Origin: Streptomyces sp. NRRL S-337 | Lineage (GTDB): Bacteria > Actinomycetota > Actinomycetes > Streptomycetales > Streptomycetaceae | Direction of reading: 5' to 3' | NCBI RefSeq assembly: GCF_000720175.1 | Contig: NZ_JOIX01000009.1 | Location: forward strand, 1 to 64,000 | DNA: 64,000 nucleotides | Shown: piece by piece, positions 57,770 through 64,000 of the stretch | How positions within the stretch are numbered: the first letter of the stretch is position 1 | Layout of the letters: each line of letters starts with the position of its first letter | Notes under the pieces: model-generated | Database searches by the model: none | What the model was told of the DNA's origin: nothing | Seen by the model: only the letters and a program-made list of their open reading frames with translations | Made by a program: the position numbers and the translations under genes

Positions 57770-58816
57770 TCAGCCGACCCGGGCGGGCACGTCGTCGTCC
57801 AGGGTCCGCGGGCCGTACAGGTCTTCGACCCACTGCTCCTGGTACACGGTGTCCAGATAGCGCTCGCCGAGGTCGGGGGCGATGGCGACGGCCCGGCCGC
57901 CGGGCGGCAGCGGATGCCGCGCGAGCCAGGTGAGGGCGCCGCTGACGACGGTGCCGGTGGACCCGCCGAAGAGGAAGCCGCGGCGGGCCAGCCGGCGGCA
58001 GCTGCGGATGGTGTCGGGCTCGGCGACCATGACGACGTCGTCGACCAGCGATTCGTCGAGCAGCGGGGGCCGCACCCCGGTGCCCAGGCCGGGGATCATG
58101 CGGGTCCGGGCGGGGCCGCCGAAGGTGACCGACCCCTCCGCGTCGACCGCGACCACCCGGGCCGACGGCTTGTGGTCGCGCAGGTAGCGGGCGCAGCCCA
58201 TCAGGGTGCCGGTGGTCCCGGCCCCGACGAAGAGCACCGACAGGTCGGGGAAGGCCTTGAGGATCTCCGGGCCGGTGGTGTCGTAGTGGGCCTGCCCGTT
58301 GTCCGGGTTGGCGTACTGGTTGAGCCAGAGGAAGTCCTCGTTGCCGGCGCAGAGTTCGCGGACGTGTGCGAGGCGCGCGCCGAGCAGCCCGTCCACCGGG
58401 TCCGGGGTGGTGATGACGTGCACCTCGCTGCCCAGCGCCTGCATGAGCTGACGGGCGCCGAGGGTGCAGCGCGAGTCGGTCACGCAGACGAAGCGGTAGC
58501 CCCGGGCGGCGGCCAGCAGGCTCAGTGCCACGCCGAGGTTCCCCGAGGAGCTCTCCACCAGGGTGGAGCCGGGACGCAGGCGTCCGCGGCGTTCGGCGGC
58601 GTCCACCATCGCGCGGGCGGCCTTGAGCTTGATGGAACCGGCGAAATTGAATCCCTCGCATTTCAGCATCAACGGTTCACCGACGAGGGGTTCCAGATCG
58701 ACGAAGAGGTCGTCGGCATTGAATTCGTGGGGAGCGGTGATGATGTGAATGGGACACCTGCCGCCTTGATGGGTATGGGCTTCTTCAGATGCGTGCGCGA
58801 TCCTGCCAAATCGCAC
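57770..58816 (-). CDS. SbnA-like PLP enzyme for 2,3-diaminopropionate biosynthesis
   Basis: A 348-residue (from GTG 58816) cysteine-synthase-fold enzyme. The SbnA type joins O-phosphoserine and glutamate to a precursor of L-2,3-diaminopropionate. GFNFAGSIKLKAA carries the PLP Lys (about 63), ESSSGNLGVALSLLAAA is the phosphate-binding loop region, and FVGAGTTGTLMG, GGSTGTVVSG and GERYLDTVYQEQWVEDL are SbnA-like. The usual partner (SbnB dehydrogenase) is not visible. The start is uncertain: GTG 58816 has no ribosome binding site. It lies 89 bases before NRPS1. Confidence 0.85.
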   Translation of the reverse strand: MRFGRIAHASEEAHTHQGGRCPIHIITAPHEFNADDLFVDLEPLVGEPLMLKCEGFNFAGSIKLKAARAMVDAAERRGRLRPGSTLVESSSGNLGVALSLLAAARGYRFVCVTDSRCTLGARQLMQALGSEVHVITTPDPVDGLLGARLAHVRELCAGNEDFLWLNQYANPDNGQAHYDTTGPEILKAFPDLSVLFVGAGTTGTLMGCARYLRDHKPSARVVAVDAEGSVTFGGPARTRMIPGLGTGVRPPLLDESLVDDVVMVAEPDTIRSCRRLARRGFLFGGSTGTVVSGALTWLARHPLPPGGRAVAIAPDLGERYLDTVYQEQWVEDLYGPRTLDDDVPARVG

Positions 58817-58946
58817 TGACTACCGGTTGACGGGCCGCTGACCGGAATTTGCCAACTTGCCGCTCTTACAAGGCCGTTGCTAGGTTCTGGGCGGCCCGGC
58901 CCGATGTCGTGGTCCGGGTGGTGGCCGAATGGGGGGGAAGGCAGCC

Positions 58947-59594
58947 ATGCGCATCGTGCTCGCCGAGGACCAGTTCTTGTTGCGCGAGGGTCTGATCCGG
59001 CTGCTGGAAGCGCACGGTTTCGAGGTCGTCTCGGTCGTCGGCAGCGGCCCGGAGCTGGTCCGGGCCCTGGACGTGGAACGCCCCGACCTGGTCCTGGCGG
59101 ACATCCGGATGCCGCCGACCCACACCGACGAGGGGCTGCGCGCGGTGCTGGAGGCGCGCCGCCGCCACATCGGCCAGCCGTCACTGCTGCTGTCGCAGTA
59201 CGTCGACCAGCTCTACGCCCGGGAGTTGCTCGCGGACGGCGAGGGCGGCGTGGGGTATCTGCTGAAGGACCGGGTCTTCGACGCCACGCAGTTCGTCTCG
59301 GCGCTGCGCCAGGTGGCCGGCGGAGGCACGGTGATGGACCCGGACGTGGTCACCGCGATGATGTCCGGCAGCGGGCGGGACGAGAAGGTCACGCGCCTCA
59401 CCGACCGGGAACGCGACGTCCTGCACGGCATGGCCGAGGGCCGGTCCAATGCCGGGATCGCCGCCTTGCTCGTCATCACGGAGAAGGCGGTCACCAAACA
59501 CATCGGCAACATCATGCAGAAACTGGATCTGCCGCAGTCGAAGGACGACAACCGCCGGGTGCTGGCCGTCCTGACCTATCTCAACCATTCCTGA
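58947..59594 (+). CDS. NarL/LuxR-type response regulator, orphan
   Basis: A 215-residue two-domain regulator: receiver with acid pair E7-D8, phospho-acceptor D52 (LVLADIRMPP) and LLKDR, then a LuxR-type HTH (LTDRERDVLHGMAEGRSNAGIAALLVITEKAVTKHIGNIMQKL). No sensor kinase is near. It is on the opposite strand to the cluster genes around it, divergent from the SbnA-like gene, so it is a plausible pathway regulator. ATG at 58947 follows GGAAGG; ATG at 58929 would add six residues. Confidence 0.9.
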   Translation: MRIVLAEDQFLLREGLIRLLEAHGFEVVSVVGSGPELVRALDVERPDLVLADIRMPPTHTDEGLRAVLEARRRHIGQPSLLLSQYVDQLYARELLADGEGGVGYLLKDRVFDATQFVSALRQVAGGGTVMDPDVVTAMMSGSGRDEKVTRLTDRERDVLHGMAEGRSNAGIAALLVITEKAVTKHIGNIMQKLDLPQSKDDNRRVLAVLTYLNHS

Positions 59595-59603
59595 CCGCGG
59601 CGG

Positions 59604-60752
59604 TCAGCCGGTGGCCCGCCCGGACAGCAGCGCCGGGAAGAGGTTGAGGTGCTGGATGTTGCGGGTGCCCTCCATGAACTCGACGCCCCGGGCGTCCCGC
59701 GCCAGCTTGTCCAGCAGCGGGTGGCCGGCCCGGGCGGCGGGTGCCAGCAGTTCGCAGGCGGCCAGCGTCACCTCCTCGGCCAGTGCGCACGCCCGCGCCT
59801 TGGCGGCCGAGGCGAGGTGCCCATCGCCGGTGGCGTCCACCTCCGCGGCGGCCCGGAGCACCAGGGACCGGGTGGCCTCGATCCGGCGGCCCAGTTCCTC
59901 GATGCGGTCCCGGGCGGCGCCCCGGGCGGCGGGCCGCTGCTCGACGACGTACGCATGGGCCGCCCCGGCGATGCCGAGGGCCAGCGCCGCCACCCCGGGA
60001 CGCAGCCGGTGGAAGACCTGGATGCAGGCCCACATGCCGCGGCGGACGGGCGACAGGTGCCGGCCGAGCACCCGCTCGGGCTCGACGCGGAGGTCGTCGA
60101 AGGTGACGGCGCCCAGTTGCGCGCCGCGCAGTCCGAGGGTGTCCAGCGGCTCGGCCCGCCAGCCGGCGCACCCGGTGTCCACCAGGACGGCCGTCACGCC
60201 GAGCGGCCCGCTGCCGGTGCGGGCGAAGACCACGGCGAGCTGGGCGCGGGCGGCGTTGCCCACATAGCGTTTACGGCCGGTCAGCACGAGCCGGCCGTCG
60301 GCACCGGGGCGCAGCGTGGTCTCCATCGCCGAGGCGTCGGAGCCGTGGCCGGGCTCGGTCAACGCGAAGCAGGTCCAGGTCGGTTCGCGCACCAGCCGGG
60401 TGTAGTACTCCGCGCGCTGCGCCGGGTCGGCCAGCTTGTCCACCAGCACGCCCGACATCGACGGGCCGGGCGCGGCGAGGGTCAGTCCCGCGTCTCCGCG
60501 CGCCAGTTCCTCCAGCACCACGACGTGTTCCACGGCGCCGGTGCCTTCGAAGACGTACGGGCCGATCCGCAGCGGCCGGCCGCCGTACTCGCGCGGTGTG
60601 CCGTAGGTGCGAAGGTGGCGGACCCCCGGCAGGTCCAGGTGGCGGTGGACGGCGTCCGGGTCCCGGTCGAGCTCCAGTGCGGCGGCCCGGAACTGGTCGC
60701 CCCACTCGCGGGCCCGGGCGCGCAGCGCGGCCAGCCGTGCGTCACCGTTCAC
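59604..60752 (-). CDS. Acyl-CoA dehydrogenase family protein
   Basis: A 382-residue flavoprotein of the ACAD family. FALTEPGHGSDASAMETTL is the FAD/substrate segment, KRYVGNAARAQLAVVFART follows, and the C-terminal EFMEGTRNIQHLNLF contains a Glu (in MEGT) in the position of the catalytic base. It would introduce a double bond into an acyl group carried on the cluster ACP or on CoA. GTG start at 60752 overlaps the upstream stop (GTGA). Convergent with the response regulator at 9 bases. Confidence 0.9.
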   Translation of the reverse strand: MNGDARLAALRARAREWGDQFRAAALELDRDPDAVHRHLDLPGVRHLRTYGTPREYGGRPLRIGPYVFEGTGAVEHVVVLEELARGDAGLTLAAPGPSMSGVLVDKLADPAQRAEYYTRLVREPTWTCFALTEPGHGSDASAMETTLRPGADGRLVLTGRKRYVGNAARAQLAVVFARTGSGPLGVTAVLVDTGCAGWRAEPLDTLGLRGAQLGAVTFDDLRVEPERVLGRHLSPVRRGMWACIQVFHRLRPGVAALALGIAGAAHAYVVEQRPAARGAARDRIEELGRRIEATRSLVLRAAAEVDATGDGHLASAAKARACALAEEVTLAACELLAPAARAGHPLLDKLARDARGVEFMEGTRNIQHLNLFPALLSGRATG

Positions 60753-61375
60753 CGTTCCTCCTCCGCGTGCAGGTAGACGTCGGCCAGCAGTTCCGACACC
60801 TCGGCGACGCCACCGGGGCTCTCGCGCAGGAAGCCGTGGGCGCCCAGCAGCCGCAGCCATGCCCGGTCGGTGCGGGTGACCTGGGAGTGCAGCTGCCGCA
60901 GCTGCGCCGGCGTCGCACCGGCCGGGCCGAGCGAGGCGGCGTGGGCCGTGAGTTCCAGCTCACCGGCGTACGCCTCCGCGGCCTGGGCCTTGACCAGTTG
61001 GTGCATGAGGATGGTGCCGTCCCCGCTGGCGCGTCGGCCCAGCCGGGCCAGGGTCGCGGTGCGGAGTCCGGCGGTGAGTCCGAACCGGATCCAGAGCAGG
61101 GCCGGCAGGTCGGCGGGGGCGGCCGGCGGGGCGTCCGGTGCGCGCCGGACCAGGACCACGGGCCCGCCGGGCAGCGGGTACCGGCGCAGCACCCGGCCGG
61201 CCACCGGGCCCGCGGGCTCCGGCAGGACGGCGTGGCCGGCGGCGCCGCCGTCCAGGGCGTGCGGGCCGTGCCGGGTCAGCAGGTCCCGCAGGGCGGCCGC
61301 CGGGCCCTCGTCCCGGGCCGCGGCGTACAGCTGCCGGTGGTCGGGCGGGGCGCTCACCCCGGCCGCGGCGCTCAT
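60749..61375 (-). CDS. Acyl-CoA dehydrogenase C-terminal-like helical protein
   Basis: A 208-residue protein that I cannot place firmly. Its C-terminal half (TILMHQLVKAQAAEAYAGELELTAHAA ... QLHSQVTRTDRAWLRLLGAHGFL) resembles the ACAD C-terminal helical bundle, but the N-terminal FAD-binding part and the catalytic Glu are absent. It is translationally coupled to the intact ACAD downstream and to the KAS III-like gene upstream, so it may form a heteromer with the ACAD or act as a docking subunit. It may also be a non-catalytic relic. Confidence 0.7.
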   Translation of the reverse strand: MSAAAGVSAPPDHRQLYAAARDEGPAAALRDLLTRHGPHALDGGAAGHAVLPEPAGPVAGRVLRRYPLPGGPVVLVRRAPDAPPAAPADLPALLWIRFGLTAGLRTATLARLGRRASGDGTILMHQLVKAQAAEAYAGELELTAHAASLGPAGATPAQLRQLHSQVTRTDRAWLRLLGAHGFLRESPGGVAEVSELLADVYLHAEEER

Positions 61376-62211
61376 GCGGCCACCGGGCCGACGCGGCAGA
61401 CCGACAGGTCACCGAGGGACCGGTCGTACTCGGCGAGCAGCACCGGCGCGTCGTCCGGTGCCGGGCGCAGTGCCGCCAGCGCTCCGAACAACGCGGTGCA
61501 CGGCCACCCCTCCGGTGTGTGCCGGAGCGAAACGTGCGGGATCCGCGGCCGCCAGCGCTCCCCCACCCCGGCGCCGACCAGGACCGTGGAGGCGCCGTCC
61601 GCGGCGAGTTCGGCCGCGAGGGCGTCGAGGGTGCGCGGCACCTCCGCGGCGGGGACGCCCGCCCGCTGGCGCACCCGGAGCGCGTCCGGGGCGCCGTCCG
61701 CCGCCGGCTCGACGACCAGCGCCACCGCGGCGTCGCCCGCCACCCGCCGGTCCGGTGGCGGTGAAGCGTCGTACGGCAGGTCCGACTGGTCGAAGGCGAA
61801 CGCCAGCACCCGCCGGAGGCGGTGGCGCAGCACGCTGGAGCGGGCCAGCGCCAGCATGGTGAAGGGTGCCGAGACGCCGGTGTCGGTGACGCCGAAGAGC
61901 CGGGGCCGGCCGGGCAGGCGGGCGGCCAGCGTGGGCCCGGTGAGCGTCAGCGGGTGCAGGTCGGGCGTCGCGTAGGCCAGCAACAGCAGGTCGACGGGGT
62001 GGTCCTGGGCGCCGAGCGGGTCCAGCAGGGCGAGGGCCATCTCCTCGAAGGTGGACCCGGTGACCGTCGGCCGGCCGGCTTCCCGCAGGGCCACGCCGGC
62101 GCCGGCGGCGACCCGGGCGTGGTACCGGTCGTCGTCGGCGGCGCCGGGGCGGGCGGTCCCGGCCGGGAAGCGGCGGTGTGCCATCGCGGACACCGTCAGG
62201 GCGACCGTCAC
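61372..62211 (-). CDS. Thiolase-fold KAS III-like protein with Ser at the catalytic Cys position
   Basis: A 279-residue protein. DTGVSAPFTMLALARSSVLRH aligns by eye with the FabH active-site helix (AACAGFTYALS in E. coli FabH), placing Ser where Cys should be. RRVAGDAAVALVVEPA is the second-half KAS segment. The HQAN/Asn motifs of FabH are not evident and the protein is about 40 residues short. Ser-for-Cys recalls DpsC, which acts as an acyl-specific priming ketosynthase-like enzyme. Overlaps both neighbours by 4 bp. I infer transfer or priming of an acyl unit on the adjacent ACP. Confidence 0.72.
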   Translation of the reverse strand: MTVALTVSAMAHRRFPAGTARPGAADDDRYHARVAAGAGVALREAGRPTVTGSTFEEMALALLDPLGAQDHPVDLLLLAYATPDLHPLTLTGPTLAARLPGRPRLFGVTDTGVSAPFTMLALARSSVLRHRLRRVLAFAFDQSDLPYDASPPPDRRVAGDAAVALVVEPAADGAPDALRVRQRAGVPAAEVPRTLDALAAELAADGASTVLVGAGVGERWRPRIPHVSLRHTPEGWPCTALFGALAALRPAPDDAPVLLAEYDRSLGDLSVCRVGPVAA

Positions 62212-62495
62212 CGCTGCGCTCTCAGCTCGCCCACGAGGTGGTCGGCCAGCGAGCCGACGGTGGCGAAGTGGCCCATCTCCAGGTTCTCCGTGTCGAACTC
62301 GCAGTCCAGCAGCTCCTCCAGGGCGAGCAGCAGGTCGAGCACGCCGGTGGAGTCGAGGCCGAGTTCGTCGAAGAGCCGGGTGCCGGGCGCAAGGCCGGTC
62401 AGGTCACGCTGGAGGACGTCGCCGAGGGCTTCGGTGACGGCGGCGGTGACCCGGTCCTGCTCGGTCGTGGGCTGCTGGATGGTCGCTTCGGTCAT
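62208..62495 (-). CDS. Stand-alone acyl carrier protein
   Basis: A 95-residue acidic ACP. The phosphopantetheine site is GLDSTG (Ser in DSTG), in LFDELGLDSTGVLDLLLALEELLDCEF. The gene's 3' end overlaps the KAS III-like start (GTGA) and the decarboxylase lies 39 bases upstream, as in the BtrI-BtrK arrangement of butirosin. I infer it carries an amino acid, perhaps glutamate, that is decarboxylated while bound. ATG at 62495. Confidence 0.92.
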   Translation of the reverse strand: MTEATIQQPTTEQDRVTAAVTEALGDVLQRDLTGLAPGTRLFDELGLDSTGVLDLLLALEELLDCEFDTENLEMGHFATVGSLADHLVGELRAQR

Positions 62496-62534
62496 GTCCG
62501 TGTCCTTCGGTAGGAGCCGGCCCGGGTGCCGGGC

Positions 62535-63845
62535 CTAGGCGGTGGGGAGCGAGTCGAGCGGGGGGCGCACGGCGGACGACGCCGGGTCGTACAGGTGCTG
62601 ACGGGCCAGCAGGTCCCTGGGGGTGTCGGCGTCCCGGACCAGGTGCGCCCGCCCGCGGTGGACCAGCACCTCGGCGGGGTGGCCGTGGGAGAGGAAGAAC
62701 ACGGGTGAGGCGCTCGGGCCGTACGCGCCGGACCGCCGTACACCGAGGAGGTCACCGGTCCGCAGCGGCGGCAGCGGCACCTTCTTGCCGATGGTGTCGT
62801 TGGGCGTGCACAGCGGGCCGGTGATGTTCCACGGTTCGGTGGCGCCGGTGCCGGGCCGGTTGAGCAGTTCGATGGGGAAGTTCCGCTTGACGAACGACCC
62901 GATGCCCACGGCGGCCATGTGGTGGTTGGTGCCGCCGTCGGCGACCGCGAAGTTCTCCCCGGCCGAGGTCTTGGTGTAGCCGACCCGGACCACGTACGTC
63001 CCGCTCTCGGCCACCAGGTAGCGCCCGAGTTCCATGATCAGCCGGGTGTCGGGGCGGGCTGTGGCGAAGGCGTCCAGGACCGGATTGACGCCGGCCGCCA
63101 GCCGCGCCAGGTCCAGGTCGCGCTCGCCGTCGAAGTAGGCGACGCCGAGACCGCCGCCGACGTCGACCATCTCCAGGGGAAAGCCGTGGTGCGCCGCGAT
63201 GCGTTCGGCGAGGTCGAGGATGCGCTCGGTGTTGAGCACGACGGCCTCCTCGCTGAGGATGCGGGTGCCCATGTACACCTGCACGCCCATCAGCCGCACG
63301 TGCGTCAGCTGCTTGCCCAGCGGTTCCGAGCCCAGCAGCTGTTCCTCGTCGATGCCGAACTGGCGGGGTTTGCCGCCCATGGTGAGCCCCGAGCCCTTCA
63401 CGGTGAAGCTCGGGTTGACGCGCAGCGCGACCGGAGCGCTCAGCCCCAGCTCCCCGGCCAGCTCCTCGATCGCCGCCAGTTCCTGGAAGGACTCGCAGAT
63501 GACCGCGTACACGCCTTCCCGCAGGCAGGCGGCGAGTTCCTCGCGGCTCTTGCCGGGGCCGAGGAAGATGATGTCGCCGGCAGCCACCCCGGCCGTCCGT
63601 GCGGTGAGCAGCTCGGTCAGCGAGGAGACCTCGGCCCGGGCCCCGTGCGCGTGCAGCAGGGCGCAGACGGAGACGTTCGGATTGGCCTTGAGCGAGTAGA
63701 AGATCTCCAGCCGGGGGTGGAGCAGCTCGTTCAGGGCGTCCATGCGACCGGTCAGGCGGTCGCCGTCGTAGAGGTACAGGGGGGTGCCGAACTGCTCGGC
63801 GAGGGTGGTGATCCCCAGGTTCTGCACGGTGAACTCAGCGGGCAT
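62535..63845 (-). CDS. PLP-dependent decarboxylase, fold type III (BtrK/DAP decarboxylase-like)
   Basis: A 436-residue alanine-racemase-fold decarboxylase. EIFYSLKANPN carries the PLP Lys; MVDVGGGLGVAYFDGERD, IMELGRYLVAESGTYVVRV and GPLCTPNDTIG (active-site Cys) are typical. The GPLCTPND form fits the BtrK-like subgroup that acts on carrier-bound glutamate, rather than free diaminopimelate decarboxylases; a lysA role cannot be wholly excluded. The start overlaps the upstream gene by 11 bases. Neighbouring ACP supports carrier-bound substrate. Confidence 0.82.
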   Translation of the reverse strand: MPAEFTVQNLGITTLAEQFGTPLYLYDGDRLTGRMDALNELLHPRLEIFYSLKANPNVSVCALLHAHGARAEVSSLTELLTARTAGVAAGDIIFLGPGKSREELAACLREGVYAVICESFQELAAIEELAGELGLSAPVALRVNPSFTVKGSGLTMGGKPRQFGIDEEQLLGSEPLGKQLTHVRLMGVQVYMGTRILSEEAVVLNTERILDLAERIAAHHGFPLEMVDVGGGLGVAYFDGERDLDLARLAAGVNPVLDAFATARPDTRLIMELGRYLVAESGTYVVRVGYTKTSAGENFAVADGGTNHHMAAVGIGSFVKRNFPIELLNRPGTGATEPWNITGPLCTPNDTIGKKVPLPPLRTGDLLGVRRSGAYGPSASPVFFLSHGHPAEVLVHRGRAHLVRDADTPRDLLARQHLYDPASSAVRPPLDSLPTA

Positions 63846-64000
63846 CGGCGGGCTCCTCCGTAAGGGTGGCCAGGTGCTTCGAGACGGCCTCGTCCAGCGC
63901 GGGGAGCCGTTCGGGGGCGCCGACCAGCAGTCCGTACAGCCGCCCCTGGTAGGGCCCGGAGCCTGCGCCGGCGTTGACGGTGGCGAAGTTGTTGACGACC
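63835..64000 (-). CDS. Partial gene (3' end), possibly ATP-grasp amino acid-ACP ligase
   Basis: Only the last 55 codons are in the window; the rest lies beyond the right edge. It ends FATVNAGAGSGPYQGRLYGLLV then PALDEAVSKHLATLTEEPADAR, and its stop overlaps the decarboxylase start by 11 bases. I do not recognise this fragment itself. Its place upstream of a BtrK-like decarboxylase and an ACP makes a BtrJ-like ATP-grasp ligase the best guess. Confidence 0.4.
   Translation of the reverse strand, partial: VVNNFATVNAGAGSGPYQGRLYGLLVGAPERLPALDEAVSKHLATLTEEPADAR

Noticed and set aside
58817..58946. Sigma70 promoters for the response regulator and the SbnA-like gene
   Set aside because: Only weak matches with poor spacing were found (for example TTGCCG-N18-TAGGTT), not enough to list.

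Overview
The window is very GC-rich and carries densely packed genes, many joined by 4-bp ATGA/GTGA stop-start overlaps. Its gene content is typical of an actinomycete, most probably a Streptomyces chromosome: DUF6421, DUF6986, DUF5134, a monomeric NADP isocitrate dehydrogenase, an FMN-riboswitch rib operon with a PnuC-like RibM, and a type I NRPS cluster. I saw no tRNA, rRNA, CRISPR array or intact insertion sequence. Family names below are my recognition of the translated proteins; no database was searched.

Bases 1-43116 are largely primary metabolism and conserved Streptomyces housekeeping. In order they hold: a citrate-lyase-like DUF6986 protein; an electron transfer flavoprotein operon (etfB-etfA); a flavin reductase; a divergent thioredoxin/DUF4395 pair; a PlsC-like acyltransferase; a translationally coupled DUF6421-SDR-threonine aldolase operon; a GDPD; a polar amino acid ABC transporter (SBP-permease-ATPase); small enzymes (GNAT, VOC, HAD, M56 peptidase); a decayed integrase remnant; monomeric icd; an unusual 58-bp tandem repeat with an inverted copy; an amidinotransferase; a secreted C39-like peptidase; an EccA-like AAA ATPase; and two CNNM/CorC-type membrane proteins. 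A long riboflavin-histidine run follows on the minus strand (FMN riboswitch > ribD > ribE > ribM > ribBA > ribH > hisE > hisG > PH-domain protein), then a ROK regulator divergent from an MFS exporter.

Bases 43199-64000 (right edge) are a nonribosomal peptide cluster cut by the window end. Read 5'->3' on the minus strand, one set of genes would build an aminoacyl starter on a stand-alone carrier protein: the 3' end of an unidentified, possibly ATP-grasp, gene; a BtrK-like PLP decarboxylase; an ACP; a KAS III-like protein with Ser where the catalytic Cys should be; an acyl-CoA-dehydrogenase-like helical protein; and a full acyl-CoA dehydrogenase. An orphan NarL-type response regulator lies next, on the plus strand. 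After it come an SbnA-like 2,3-diaminopropionate enzyme, NRPS1 (C-A-PCP-E-C-PCP), NRPS2 (C-A-PCP-C-A-PCP-TE) and an ABC-2 permease.

The second module of NRPS1 has no adenylation domain. My inferred product is a short N-acylated peptide: aminoacyl starter, a D-configured and probably diamino acid, an unknown residue from the A-less module, a Gly-like residue, then an aromatic residue, released by the thioesterase. The combination of a glutamyl-ACP-decarboxylation type starter cassette, the Ser-type KAS III-like protein and the A-less module is the best candidate here for an undescribed system. The structure is inference, and the cluster continues beyond the window.
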